From the NCBI GenBank assembly GCA_046349875.1, contig JAXMBN010000015.1:62001-126000 (forward strand): a stretch of 64,000 bases of DNA, written 5' to 3'. The stretch comes from JAXMBN01 sp046349875. Its GTDB lineage: Bacteria; Planctomycetota; Planctomycetia; Pirellulales; Pirellulaceae. Below are positions 34,896-44,670 of this stretch, one piece after another; the stretch's first letter is position 1, and each line of letters starts with the position of its first letter. The notes below the pieces were generated by a model. That model saw nothing but the letters and a program-made list of their open reading frames with translations, did not search any database and was not told where the DNA came from. Made by a program: the position numbers and the translations under genes.

Positions 34896-37262
34896 GTTAT
34901 CTGACTTAGAAGGGTTCGACTCTTTGGATGCGCCCTCGTTGGAAGAGGACTGTTTGTCGGATGGGTTGGATTGTGATTCTTCTTGAGGAGAACTAGGCGG
35001 ATTCTGCTTGGGGGCCGATTGTGATTCGCGACGATGCTTTTCGATCATTTCGAAAATATCGCGATCATTGATAGGCTGAGCGTTCTTTGAGCCTTGCGAG
35101 TCAGAGGAGATCTCTTGAGGCTTTCCAGAGGGCTTGCCTTGGTTGTTTGAGTTTGAACTTTCTTGCGATTGGTCGTTCTTCGTATCGTTTGGCGAGGAAT
35201 TCGAACCGTCATTCGGATCCTTGGGGTCTTGATTGGAAGAATCGGAATTGGAACCGTTACCTTTCGAGGATGGCGATGGGTTCGATTGCGAATCGACCTT
35301 GGCATCGGGTGTTGTTGAGCCATCGTTTGCGTTGGAATTAGGTTGGCTGTCTTGAGAAGGGGGCGAACTGGAGGCACTTCCTGCGCCTTGGCCGTTCTTG
35401 GATTTCGCATCCTTGTTCGATTCTTTGCTGCTGTCGCTGCCACCGCCGGCAACTCCTGCCGAGGAACCTTCTTCCGAGTCCTTGCTTTGTTCGCCTGGGT
35501 TGGATTTGTCTGAAGAATTGCTTCGCTTGTTTTTCTCGGGCTCTTGTTTCACCTTCGGTTGCGTTCGATTGGGTTTGGTTTGGTTCGCTTCATCCTTGGA
35601 TGGAGGTGGCGTGGAGGGTTGATTCTTATCCTCAGCAACAACTTCAATCGTGAGTGAGCGAGAATTCGCAATATTTGGTTCCCAATCATCCGTACCCGGA
35701 CGCGTACGATTGTCCTTTGCTGTGACCGTGATCTCGACGCGATCGCCAACGCGCAATCCCAGTTCCGACGGAATCAAGGAAGTCGTGGTTTGGAGGTTGG
35801 GAGTATGAAGTGTTTCTAAGAGTGACTCCTCGCGGACGACCTGGGTACCTTGTTTGACGACCGAGCGAACATCTTGCAATCCATAATCAGGGTCGACAGC
35901 TTTCCATTCCATGTCCAAACGACCGTTGAGCGGAACTTTTACCAGTGCAGGCAATTCGGAAAGCAAACGAACTTCAGGTGGTAGGTCACCTAGAATTTTG
36001 ACTTGATAGATAACGGGATCGGGATTCGATTCGCCGTGCGTATTGGAAATCTTGAAGCGATAACTTGTGAGGGTTGGGGACGTTCGCTTCTCATCGAGTT
36101 TAAGTAGCCAATCGACTGAAACTTGTCGGTCGGAGACGGAGAGATCGCGAACCGATGAGGCTCGCAAGAATCGACCTTCTTGAACTTCTGGATCGATTTC
36201 GAGGCGACCTTTGGAAAGAGGTTGATTCGCTTTTCCGTAGAGAATCACTTGCGTCCCTTCAATCGCTTCGATCCGACCTTCACCTTGAACCACACGAGGT
36301 TTGAGTTGTGTGTAACGAGGGTACTGGTATTCGACACGATCGATCAAAACGATGGGGACTGCATGCACATCCACCCGATATTCGCGGCTCAACGCATCGC
36401 CTGCTTGGATGCGATAGTGAAAGGCCTGTTGAACGCCACCTTGGGAAGCGCCAAAGTCGATCTTGTACGACAGCCCTTCTAAGTCGGGTTCAAGGGGAAT
36501 CTTGCGATCGACGATCTGTCGATCGGCGGTTGTGTATTGAAGGTAGACGATTTCGCCACGACGCAATCCGCGGAGTTGAACGCGAACAGGTAGCTGGCTC
36601 CCTTGAGAGATGGAAGTATCACCTGGGTCGATCGAGATAAATTGAACGCGAGAAGGCGCCGCGATCGAATCCCATGGAAGCATTATTCTTCGAAGCGTAT
36701 CGAAACCACTTTTAGGAGCTAGAGCCAAGTAGAACCCACAAAGGACAAGCAGCCCTGCAAGAAGAGCTGCCCAGCGAATAGGCCCCGCTTGGTCGATGAC
36801 AGCCGTTGCATCATGATCCTTGAGTTGCCCCATCGCGTGACGTCCAACTGCGGCTAACACTCCACGCGGTGTCCCATCCCCTTCATTGGAAAGCTGGAGC
36901 CAATTGATCAAGCTGTTCTTCAGTTCGGGCATAGTGCGCTCGATCTGCTTCGCTACATAAGCTTGCTGTACTTTGCGAAGCCATGTTGGAACGATGCGGG
37001 TAACCAGCCACCAAGCGCCCATTCCCCATATGATTCCCCAAGCTACAAACCGAGCCCAGGTTGGGAGAGGCCAGATCCAATGGTCAACAAGGATCAAGCC
37101 GGAAAAGAACAGAACCAATGCGACCATGCCCACTAAAATGCTCATCGCCAAATCGACGGTCTTCATGACCTTGGCAGATTTTTGGAGATAGGCATAAAGC
37201 CAGTCGCCGATCGCCTGTGATTTTGAGCCTGCAGTTGCAGCGGTCGAGGATGCTTCCGACAT
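34842..37262 (-). CDS. Large membrane protein with disordered Ser/Asn-rich region (DUF4175-like build), N-terminal part
   Basis: An 806-residue frame from ATG 37262. Two membrane helices come early (about 39-60 and 68-86), then a helical stretch (EKQIERTMPELKNSLINWLQ-like) and a third helix near 168-186 (LLAGLLVLCGFYLAL). A long extracytoplasmic part of beta-rich domains follows (about 200-545). After that comes a very acidic, Ser/Asn/Pro/Gly-rich disordered region (about 550-800), which runs into GNDSK repeats. Three helices plus a large domain recall DUF4175 proteins, but this is resemblance only. It continues past the minisatellite to 33560 in another frame. If the frame were restored the protein would exceed 1,200 residues. 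Planctomycete relatives often lie near MoxR/von Willebrand gene clusters, which are not in view here. Confidence 0.75.
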   Translation of the reverse strand: MSEASSTAATAGSKSQAIGDWLYAYLQKSAKVMKTVDLAMSILVGMVALVLFFSGLILVDHWIWPLPTWARFVAWGIIWGMGAWWLVTRIVPTWLRKVQQAYVAKQIERTMPELKNSLINWLQLSNEGDGTPRGVLAAVGRHAMGQLKDHDATAVIDQAGPIRWAALLAGLLVLCGFYLALAPKSGFDTLRRIMLPWDSIAAPSRVQFISIDPGDTSISQGSQLPVRVQLRGLRRGEIVYLQYTTADRQIVDRKIPLEPDLEGLSYKIDFGASQGGVQQAFHYRIQAGDALSREYRVDVHAVPIVLIDRVEYQYPRYTQLKPRVVQGEGRIEAIEGTQVILYGKANQPLSKGRLEIDPEVQEGRFLRASSVRDLSVSDRQVSVDWLLKLDEKRTSPTLTSYRFKISNTHGESNPDPVIYQVKILGDLPPEVRLLSELPALVKVPLNGRLDMEWKAVDPDYGLQDVRSVVKQGTQVVREESLLETLHTPNLQTTTSLIPSELGLRVGDRVEITVTAKDNRTRPGTDDWEPNIANSRSLTIEVVAEDKNQPSTPPPSKDEANQTKPNRTQPKVKQEPEKNKRSNSSDKSNPGEQSKDSEEGSSAGVAGGGSDSSKESNKDAKSKNGQGAGSASSSPPSQDSQPNSNANDGSTTPDAKVDSQSNPSPSSKGNGSNSDSSNQDPKDPNDGSNSSPNDTKNDQSQESSNSNNQGKPSGKPQEISSDSQGSKNAQPINDRDIFEMIEKHRRESQSAPKQNPPSSPQEESQSNPSDKQSSSNEGASKESNPSKSDNNMDSKGNDSKGNDSKGQ

Positions 37263-37594
37263 AGATTCCCACGCGGGTCGACAAAGAAATCAAACTGGGC
37301 CGCCCTTTCGGTGGGAGGGCAGACTCCTCATTCATTATGACGGGATCCTGAGTTCAAGCCCAGTGAATTGGCCTGGATTACTCGCTAGAACCCCAATCTT
37401 CCGACAGCAATGGACGTACAGGCCGAACAATTAGTTTCCGAAACCGACACAGCTTTCGAAAATCGGGCTCCAATTCTCCTTGACTCGGATTGGGGTGGGT
37501 GTGAACATAAAAGGGATTGTCGGTCCCGCGGGGAATTTTGTACCCAATCTCGAGTCGGGATCCCCGTGGAAGGCACTTGTTTGGGAAATCACTC
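37263..37594. other. Intergenic spacer between divergent genes
   Basis: About 330 bases. CTTGACTCGG near 37480 with ACATAAAAGG downstream could be a weak promoter for the plus-strand Cys/His-rich gene. No RNA gene, repeat or further coding sequence was recognised. Confidence 0.4.
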
Positions 37595-37981
37595 GTGGTG
37601 AATTGGAGGATAGCTTGGGTTTGGCTTACCCTGCTGCTAGCCGCAGCTGGGCCGCTCCCCCTTTGCCTTCACCATGAAATAAGCCATGCGGGCGACCACG
37701 TTGCGTTGGAGGAGTTGACGAGTTGTGGCCATTGCCACCATCACTCGCATGCTTGCTCCTCTCAGTTCGTTCAGCAAGATCCGGTTTGCGCATGGGATAG
37801 TGATCATGAAGACTGCCGGCTTTGTTATGAGTTGGCCCAGGTAGGGCTTTCTCATGGAGCGGCTCATGAAGATGCGATGCTCGCATCCGCTCATGTGCGT
37901 CGCGTTCTTTCCGAATCGGCTTTACTTGCAAGCCGTCACACGTCTTGGTCTCTGCGCGGCCCACCTTCGGTTCAAACCTAA
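37595..37981 (+). CDS. Small exported Cys/His-rich protein
   Basis: A GTG start at 37595 (or 37598) gives about 128 residues beginning with a signal peptide (WRIAWVWLTLLLAAAGPLPL). The frame extends upstream to 37517, but that part is not signal-like. The mature part is dense in possible metal ligands: CLHHEISHAGDH, CGHCHHHSHAC and DSDHEDCRLCYELA, with two CxxC pairs. The pattern fits small planctomycete exported proteins that precede DUF1559 genes; binding of copper, zinc or similar is inference. It is 125 bases upstream of the DUF1559 gene at 38107, which also carries a His-rich insert (GHHGHSHAL), so the two may act together. Confidence 0.62.
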   Translation: MVNWRIAWVWLTLLLAAAGPLPLCLHHEISHAGDHVALEELTSCGHCHHHSHACSSQFVQQDPVCAWDSDHEDCRLCYELAQVGLSHGAAHEDAMLASAHVRRVLSESALLASRHTSWSLRGPPSVQT

Positions 37982-38106
37982 GGCTGGGTTTTCTAGACGC
38001 TTGCATCTCGGTCGATGTTGACCGATTCGTTCGATGAGAATCCAGCTCTGGGTGATGTCGCCATCAACTCAAGTTAGAAATTCTCCTATCGGATTGGACT
38101 GGATCG

Positions 38107-39000
38107 ATGAATAAGCAAGGGACTCTCGCACGTTCGCGAGGATTTACGTTGGTAGAGCTTTTGGTGGTGATCGCCATCATTGGAATTTTGGTAGGGTTGT
38201 TGTTGCCTGCAGTGCAGATGGCACGCGAAGCAGCACGACGTACCCAATGCTTCAACAACTTGAAGCAAATCGGCTTGGCCATTCATAACTATGAATCAGC
38301 CTTTCGACGCATTCCAGCAGGTTGGATTTCTCCTGATCGAAGTGGCGAGCCGGGATGGGGATGGTCTGTCGCATTGTTGCCCTATCTAGAGCAAAACAGC
38401 GTTTACAACCAAATCAATCAGTTGGTCGCGATCGAAGATGATATCCATGAACCGGTTCGCAAGTATGTGATTCCAACGTTCATTTGCCCCTCGGACATCG
38501 GCGATCATCTTTTCGGAATTGGCGAAGGGGATGGGCATCATGGTCATTCTCATGCTCTTTCTGGAATCGATTCGGGTGACATTCTCTTCATGATTTCCAA
38601 AGGAAACTATTCGGGTTGTTTTGGGACGGCCGAAATTGAAGAGAACCCGTATCTGGCCGATGGTGTCTTCTTTGGCAACAGCGTCATCAAGTTTCAACAT
38701 ATCACCGACGGTTTGAGCAATACGTTTGCTGTAGGCGAACGCTCCTCGCGATTGGGTGGAACGATTTGGCACGGTGTGATTCCCGAAGCGGCGGAAGCAG
38801 AGGGTCGTATCGTCGGAGCGGCAGACCATACTCCCAATAGTCCGGTGGGGCACTTCGAAGATTTCTCGAGCTACCATACCATGGGCGCCCATTTTGTGAT
38901 GGGAGACGGTTCGACTCGAATGGTTGCTGATTCGATCGATGTTACCGTTTATCAAGCTTCATGGCAACGCGCAACGGTGGAGAACCAATCGTGCCGCTGA
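38107..39000 (+). CDS. DUF1559 pseudopilin-like protein
   Basis: An intact 297-residue protein. The type IV prepilin-like leader is perfect: RGFTLVELLVVIAIIGILVG with the cleavage G and E at +5. It is followed by LLLPAVQMAREAARRTQCFN and NLKQIGLAIHNYESA. The DUF1559 body has WSVALLPYLEQNSVYNQIN, TFICPSD and ITDGLSNTFAVGERS. The C-terminal SYHTMGAHFVMGDGSTRMVA matches the family end. A His-rich insert (GDGHHGHSHALSG) near residue 145 is unusual. These proteins are probably exported by a type II secretion-like machine. A strong terminator follows. Confidence 0.93.
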   Translation: MNKQGTLARSRGFTLVELLVVIAIIGILVGLLLPAVQMAREAARRTQCFNNLKQIGLAIHNYESAFRRIPAGWISPDRSGEPGWGWSVALLPYLEQNSVYNQINQLVAIEDDIHEPVRKYVIPTFICPSDIGDHLFGIGEGDGHHGHSHALSGIDSGDILFMISKGNYSGCFGTAEIEENPYLADGVFFGNSVIKFQHITDGLSNTFAVGERSSRLGGTIWHGVIPEAAEAEGRIVGAADHTPNSPVGHFEDFSSYHTMGAHFVMGDGSTRMVADSIDVTVYQASWQRATVENQSCR

Positions 39001-39028
39001 ATAATTCAACAACGAGCCCCATTGAAGG

Positions 39029-39091
39029 ATCCGCTCAGGTGGATACCGCAGAATCGCCCGTTCTGCGGTAAACGCTTGAGCGGATTTTTTT
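39029..39091 (+). terminator. Branched rho-independent terminator
   Basis: An outer stem, ATCCGCTCA (39029-39037) with TGAGCGGAT (39077-39085), encloses an inner perfect 9-bp hairpin, ACCGCAGAA (39045-39053) with TTCTGCGGT (39061-39069). A run of seven T follows. It lies 28 bases after the DUF1559 stop and upstream of the operon at 39150. Confidence 0.88.
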
Positions 39092-39149
39092 GTGTCTCGA
39101 TTTGGTTTAGACTGAAGCTTGAAACCAAACACCCAAGCGAGGCGAAGCG

Positions 39150-41687
39150 ATGCTCTTTCGAGGCACAATCCCATGGTTCGGAGTTGCGATCGGAGTATGG
39201 CTCTGGAACGGCAATTGTTTTGGGCAGACCGGGGGTGAGTTATCATTCAATCGCGATGTGCGGCCTCTGTTGGCGGAGTATTGTTTTTCCTGCCATGGCC
39301 CGGACAAGGGCAATCGCAAGGCAGATCTCCGATTGGATGTTCGCGAAGATGCCATCGCCGCAGGTGCGATCGATCTCGTAAAACCGCTTCAGAGTCCCAT
39401 CTGGCAACGGGTGATATCAAAAGACTCCGAAACGGTGATGCCACCCAAGGACACGCACAAACAACTCAGTGACGACCAACGCCGCATCCTTCAAACGTGG
39501 TTGGAGCAAGGAGCGAAGTACGAGCTTCATTGGTCGTATCAACCGTTGCATCGTCCATCATCCCCGGCCGGAAAAACAGCTTCGATCGACCTGTGGATCA
39601 ATACAGCGCTGGAGTCGAAGGGGATTCCGAAGCTGGCTCAGGCGGATCGTCGCATCCTGGCGCGGCGATTGGCTCTCGACCTCACGGGCCTCGCGCCCAC
39701 CTTGGAATCGGTTCAGGAGTTTATTGCCGATCCAAGTCCAACGGCCTATCAACGATATGTTGATCGCTTGTTTGCCAGCGAGCACTATGGCGAGCGAATG
39801 GCCATGAATTGGTTGGACCTTGTTCGCTTCGCCGATACCATCGGCTATCACAGCGATAATCCTCGCAATGTGTGGCCCTATCGCGATTGGGTGATTCAAT
39901 CGTTTCAATCCAACAAACCCTTGGATCGTTTTACAGTGGAACAAATCGCCGGTGATTTGCTCCCCAATTCAACGCTCGAAAGCCGAGTGGGATCGGCATT
40001 CAATCGCTTGCTGCTGACCACGGAAGAAGGAGGAGCCCAGCCCAAAGATTACGAAGCCCGCATGTTGGCCGATCGCGTTCGAGCGATTGGAACCGTGTGG
40101 TTGGGGCATACATTTGCTTGTGCACAGTGTCATGATCACAAGTTCGATCCCATTACTATGAAGGACTTTTATAGCCTAGGTGCCTTCTTTGCAGACATCG
40201 AAGAGGCCAGCATTGGAAAACGCGAACCGGGTATGGTGGTTGTGCAAAACCACGAACAAACGGTCGAGCTTGAACGATTGCAGGGTCGACGCGAAGCCTT
40301 GAAAAAGGAATGGGATCTTGTACAGGGTGAACTGCAAAACGAGCAAATCCTTTGGGAATCAAAATGCCTACAAGAATTTGAATCGTTCGATACGTTCTAT
40401 GCTGCTCTACCCGATCCCAAGCCCGACAAGAAAGATTCGCAGCGCATCTGGGACGTGCTCCAACGAGATCCAAGAAAAGAGTCAGATACAGGCTTGCTTC
40501 AATCGTTCTTCGGTAAGCACGCGAGGCATTCCCAGCGATCCCTTCGAGTGAAACTGGAGGAAGCCGAGAAGGAGTTTGAGCGTTTTCAAAACACGTTGCC
40601 TCGATGTTTGGTCAGTCAATCTTCTGCGAAGGCTCGAACGGTGCGCATTCTTCCTCGCGGGAATTGGATGGATGAAACCGGCGAGTTGGTGCAACCGGCA
40701 ATCCCCGCGTTTCTCAGTGGTTCGAAGGCTAATTCCGATCACGCTCATCGGTTGACTCGATTGGATCTAGCGCAGTGGCTTGTATCGCGAGAGAATCCAC
40801 TGACGGCGCGAGTCTTTGTCAATCGATTGTGGAAACAGTTCATGGGAACGGGATTGGCTGCTCACTTGGACGATCTGGGGACCCAAGGCGGAAGTCCATC
40901 GCACCCTGAGCTCTTGGATTGGTTGGCCTGCGAGTTGGTGGATTCGGGTTGGAATGTTCAGCATGTCATTCGGCTGATCGTTTCGAGTGATGCTTATCAG
41001 CGATCGTCCGTGATCGATGCTGTTCAGTGGGCACAAGATTCAGAGAATCGCTGGTATGGAAGGCAGAATCGATTTCGAGTCGAAGCGGAGACTATACGCG
41101 ATCTTGCTTTGGATGCAGCAGGCCTCTTGAGCCATCGCATTGGCGGTCCGAGTGTTCGGCCCTATCAACCAGCCAACTATTGGGAAAACCTTAATTTTCC
41201 AACGCGAGAGTATGAAGTGGATGTAGGGGAGTCTCAATATCGGCGGGGACTTTATGCATGGTGGCAGCGATCGTTCTTGCATCCGTCGTTGTTGGCATTT
41301 GATGCTCCTAGTCGAGAAGAATGTTGTGCTGAACGGGCTCGAAGCAATATTCCGCAGCAAGCGTTGGTGCTCATGAACGATCCGACGTATGTTGAAGCTT
41401 CGCGGGGATTGGCTCATCGATTGCTTCAAGAAAAGGGTACGTTTGAGGAACGATTGCATCGCGCTTTTCAATGGGTGTTGCAGCGCGATCCCAGCCAAGA
41501 GGAAGTGACTGTATTGAATAAGCTATGGGAAGTTCAAAGACAATCGCATGCCTTGCACGAAAAGGAAACGCAGCAATATCTTTCCATCGGTCAATTGAAG
41601 ACGACCGATGATCCGATCGAGCTTGCGGCCTGGTCGCATATCGCACGCGTATTGTTGAACTTGCACGAAGCGATCACAAGAGAATGA
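39150..41687 (+). CDS. PSCyt1/DUF1549/DUF1553 protein
   Basis: An 845-residue exported protein with the standard planctomycete architecture. A signal peptide comes first, then PSCyt1 with CFSCHGPDKGN (haem motif near residues 45-49) and KADLRLDVRE. DUF1549 follows (LALDLTGLAPTLESVQEFIA, WLDLVRFADTIGYHSDNPRN, CAQCHDHKFDPI, a second CxxCH). DUF1553 ends the protein (WLVSRENPLTARVFVNRLWK, RNIP-type NIPQQALVLMNDP). A helical linker separates the two. These proteins are made in large families by planctomycetes; a role in polysaccharide breakdown with partner DUF1501 proteins is widely suspected but unproven. GAGGCGAAGCG precedes the ATG. The stop overlaps the DUF1501 start by 4 bases (ATGA), so they are translationally coupled. 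Confidence 0.95.
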   Translation: MLFRGTIPWFGVAIGVWLWNGNCFGQTGGELSFNRDVRPLLAEYCFSCHGPDKGNRKADLRLDVREDAIAAGAIDLVKPLQSPIWQRVISKDSETVMPPKDTHKQLSDDQRRILQTWLEQGAKYELHWSYQPLHRPSSPAGKTASIDLWINTALESKGIPKLAQADRRILARRLALDLTGLAPTLESVQEFIADPSPTAYQRYVDRLFASEHYGERMAMNWLDLVRFADTIGYHSDNPRNVWPYRDWVIQSFQSNKPLDRFTVEQIAGDLLPNSTLESRVGSAFNRLLLTTEEGGAQPKDYEARMLADRVRAIGTVWLGHTFACAQCHDHKFDPITMKDFYSLGAFFADIEEASIGKREPGMVVVQNHEQTVELERLQGRREALKKEWDLVQGELQNEQILWESKCLQEFESFDTFYAALPDPKPDKKDSQRIWDVLQRDPRKESDTGLLQSFFGKHARHSQRSLRVKLEEAEKEFERFQNTLPRCLVSQSSAKARTVRILPRGNWMDETGELVQPAIPAFLSGSKANSDHAHRLTRLDLAQWLVSRENPLTARVFVNRLWKQFMGTGLAAHLDDLGTQGGSPSHPELLDWLACELVDSGWNVQHVIRLIVSSDAYQRSSVIDAVQWAQDSENRWYGRQNRFRVEAETIRDLALDAAGLLSHRIGGPSVRPYQPANYWENLNFPTREYEVDVGESQYRRGLYAWWQRSFLHPSLLAFDAPSREECCAERARSNIPQQALVLMNDPTYVEASRGLAHRLLQEKGTFEERLHRAFQWVLQRDPSQEEVTVLNKLWEVQRQSHALHEKETQQYLSIGQLKTTDDPIELAAWSHIARVLLNLHEAITRE

Positions 41688-43111
41688 AGGTAGCCTCCAT
41701 GCATCCGATATCCACAATACTTCAGAGACGTGCCTTCCTTGGACGAGCCGGTATTGGAGGTGTCGCCTTGGCAAGCTTGTTGGCCGAGGAAGGAAATGGG
41801 GCATCGGTCAGCGATGAATCCGTCTCACGCATTTCCGCTCGAGCGAAACGTGTGATCTGGTTGACCATGGCTGGAGGTCCGTCGCATTTGGAGACATTTG
41901 ATTTCAAACCTCAATTGGCAAAGCTCGATGGCAAACCGATGCCGGAGAGTTATACGCGTGGGCAGCAATTGGCTCAATTGCAGGGGCAGGCTTTGAATTG
42001 TTTGGCACCACAATTCCCTTTTCAACGTTTTGGAAGAAGTGGGGCAGAGATCAGCGCCTTGTTTCCCGGATTGGGATCGATCGCGGATGAGATTTGCATT
42101 GTTCGTTCGATGGTGACCGATGCCATTAATCACGATCCTGCGCATCAATTCATGAATACCGGATCGCAACTTGCGGGTAAGCCGAGCATGGGAGCTTGGG
42201 TGACGTATGGACTTGGAAGTGACGCCAAAGATCTTCCCGGATTCGTCGTCATGGTATCAACGGGAATCGGACGACCTCCGCAACCGATCGCTGCACGGCA
42301 ATGGTCATCGGGATTCTTGCCCGGAAAATTCCAAGGGGTGCAGATGCGAAGCAAAGGGGATCCAGTTTTATACTTGCCCAGCCCCGACGGAATCGATCGC
42401 GATCAGCAACACGCGGACTTGATGGCGATCCAACACTTAAACGGAATCCATCATCAGCGAACAGGCGATCCCGAGATTCAAACGCGTATTGCGCAATACG
42501 AACTTGCCTTTGAGATGCAACGCAGCGTTCCTGAGTTAGCCGATCTAAGCCAGGAATCGCAAGAGACATTGGATCTTTATGGTTGCAAACCAGGTGATGG
42601 TTCATTCGCTTCGAATTGTTTGATGGCTCGAAGACTGGCCGAACGTGGAGTTCGATTCATCCAGCTTTATCATCGCGATTGGGATCATCACAATGGGATT
42701 CGCGAAGGTATGGAGCAGAAGGCGAAGGAAACCGATCGCGCTTCGGCCGCATTGATCCAAGATCTTTCCAGGCGAGGCCTCTTGAAAGATACGTTGGTCG
42801 TTTGGTCTGGTGAGTTTGGTCGAACGCCGATGTCGCAAACCAATAAAGGCACCGCTGGACGCGACCACCACAATTTGGCCTTTTCCTTGTGGATGGCTGG
42901 TGGAGGAGTTCAAGCAGGTAAGGTCTACGGAGCCACTGATGAACTGGGCTATGCTTCGGTTGAGAATATCGTGACCGTACATGATCTGCATGCCACCATG
43001 CTCCACCTCTTGGGTATCGATCACGAGCGTTTTCTCGTGAGGCACCAAGGTCTAGATACTCGGCTGACAGGAGTCGAACCTGCCAAGGTCGTGCACGATA
43101 TTCTGATCTAG
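41684..43111 (+). CDS. DUF1501 protein, Tat-exported
   Basis: A 475-residue protein from ATG 41684, which overlaps the previous stop; ATG 41699 would drop five residues and is equally compatible. A twin-arginine signal, QRRAFLGRAGIGGVALASLL, starts the protein. The DUF1501 (sulfatase-like, alkaline-phosphatase fold) body follows: VIWLTMAGGPSHLETFDFKP, FGRSGAEISALFPGLGSIAD, HDPAHQFMNTGSQ, LYHRDWDHHNGI, VVWSGEFGRTPMSQ, and DHHNLAFSLWMAGGGVQAGK. These conserved Asp/His motifs suggest metal binding. It forms the usual DUF1549/1553-DUF1501 pair. The gene is intact and closes the two-gene operon. Confidence 0.94.
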   Translation: MKVASMHPISTILQRRAFLGRAGIGGVALASLLAEEGNGASVSDESVSRISARAKRVIWLTMAGGPSHLETFDFKPQLAKLDGKPMPESYTRGQQLAQLQGQALNCLAPQFPFQRFGRSGAEISALFPGLGSIADEICIVRSMVTDAINHDPAHQFMNTGSQLAGKPSMGAWVTYGLGSDAKDLPGFVVMVSTGIGRPPQPIAARQWSSGFLPGKFQGVQMRSKGDPVLYLPSPDGIDRDQQHADLMAIQHLNGIHHQRTGDPEIQTRIAQYELAFEMQRSVPELADLSQESQETLDLYGCKPGDGSFASNCLMARRLAERGVRFIQLYHRDWDHHNGIREGMEQKAKETDRASAALIQDLSRRGLLKDTLVVWSGEFGRTPMSQTNKGTAGRDHHNLAFSLWMAGGGVQAGKVYGATDELGYASVENIVTVHDLHATMLHLLGIDHERFLVRHQGLDTRLTGVEPAKVVHDILI

Positions 43112-43146
43112 CTTTATTCGAATCTAGCTTTACGTGTTGGAAACGA

Positions 43147-44523
43147 TCACGTTGCGATCGATCGTTGAGCGCGATCGATTAGATCTTGGGCATCGCGTTG
43201 GGTTGGGGCTTCGGCGATGAGCCGCACGATCGGTTCCGTATTGCTGCCTCGCAATAGAATCCATCGATCCTTCCAACTGAGCCGAATGCCATCCAGCGTG
43301 CTGACTTCGTCGGCCTGCATTCCAAGGCGTAGCTTTTCAAGCGATTGTTGTAGCTGTTGGGAAGAAAGCTCCATCTTGCTTTTGATCATCGCAAGCTTGG
43401 GAAGTTCGGCTACCAATTGGGAAAGCGTCTTTCCTTTACGAGCCATCAGTTCGAGCACGGCCGCCATCCCGACGAAGCTATCGCGAACCCATCCGACACG
43501 CGGATCGATCGGACCTCCGTTCCCTTCACCACCGAAGACGGCTTTCTGTTGACGAATTCCATCAACGACGTTGGCTTCGCCCACAGCGCTTTGGAAGAAG
43601 GGTACACCGAATCGTTCGGCGACGAATCGGTTCATATGGCTGGTTGCGCAATTGACAACGAAGGGGCCGGGGCGTTGTTCAAGGAAATTCAGAGCACACA
43701 AGGCAACCGTATATTCTTCGCCGATGTAAGTACCATGTTCATCGATCAAGGCTAAACGATCCGCATCAGGATCTTGGCAGAACCCTACCTCAAACTTTCC
43801 ATCGCGAATCCGCGCCCCGATGCTCGCCAGATTTTCCTCGATCGGTTCGGGAGGATGTTCAAACTGCCCGTCAGGTGTGGAGCCTCCTACTTCAAAATCA
43901 CATCCCAGAGCTTCGAGCAATCTTTTTCCGAGCAAGCTTCCTGCACCTCGATTGGAATCGAGATAGACTCGGAATTGCTTGCTGCGAATCATCTTTACAT
44001 CGTGATGAGTCAGTACGGAATCGAGGTGAGGTTGATGTGGATCGGCGACACGTTCGAATCGTCCGATGGAAGCAACGGGGCACCACGCCGCATCGCCTCG
44101 CTGATAAGCTTCGAGAATGCCTCGGCCTTGGATCGCTGGAAGGACGCGTCCTTCGGCATTGAACAGTTTGAGGCCGTTGTATTCGATGGGATTGTGACTT
44201 GCCGAGATTTGAATGGCGCCATCCGCATTTAAGTGGCGAACCAAAACGCCTACGGTCGGAGTGGCAGCAACGTCGGCATCCAGAACATGGCAGCCATTGG
44301 CCATGAGCGTACTAGCGACCGCCTGGGAAAGCATCGGACCGCTTTCGCGTCCATCCCGCGCGATGACGATTCGATTTCCTTCCAGTTGCGAGCAGAATGC
44401 GGAAACATAGCGAGTCACCACGAGAGGCGTGAGCTGGCTACCGATCAATCCTCGTAGTCCGCTGACAGAAATAATGGGTTGACTACTAGGTTCAATTGGG
44501 CAAACGCTGTGCGAGCGGGCCAT
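43147..44523 (-). CDS. Phosphohexomutase (phosphoglucosamine/phosphomannomutase type)
   Basis: A 458-residue alpha-D-phosphohexomutase. The catalytic phosphoserine is Ser109 in ISASHNPIEYNG. The metal loop is DPDADRLALID (about residue 250). The sugar-binding loop is GEGNGGPIDPRVG, and the C-terminal phosphate-binding loop is RGSNTEPIVRLIAEAP. The N-terminus SVSGLRGLIGSQLTP is typical of GlmM-like bacterial enzymes. It may convert GlcN-6-P to GlcN-1-P or interconvert mannose/glucose phosphates. Planctomycete envelopes need such sugars, but the substrate is not fixed by sequence. It is divergent from a second, longer phosphohexomutase at 44671, so the 147-base gap holds both promoters. Confidence 0.9.
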   Translation of the reverse strand: MARSHSVCPIEPSSQPIISVSGLRGLIGSQLTPLVVTRYVSAFCSQLEGNRIVIARDGRESGPMLSQAVASTLMANGCHVLDADVAATPTVGVLVRHLNADGAIQISASHNPIEYNGLKLFNAEGRVLPAIQGRGILEAYQRGDAAWCPVASIGRFERVADPHQPHLDSVLTHHDVKMIRSKQFRVYLDSNRGAGSLLGKRLLEALGCDFEVGGSTPDGQFEHPPEPIEENLASIGARIRDGKFEVGFCQDPDADRLALIDEHGTYIGEEYTVALCALNFLEQRPGPFVVNCATSHMNRFVAERFGVPFFQSAVGEANVVDGIRQQKAVFGGEGNGGPIDPRVGWVRDSFVGMAAVLELMARKGKTLSQLVAELPKLAMIKSKMELSSQQLQQSLEKLRLGMQADEVSTLDGIRLSWKDRWILLRGSNTEPIVRLIAEAPTQRDAQDLIDRAQRSIAT

Positions 44524-44670
44524 GCACGGTTTTCCTTGCGAAAAGGAGGATCTTCAGGGACGGGTTGAACAGACGAGCGACGGGAAACTAGAATCTGGAC
44601 CATCTGGGTTCCACCTGCCCGGTCCAAACAGGTTCCTTTCCCATGTTTTTGTGGATTCGAGTCTCTAATT

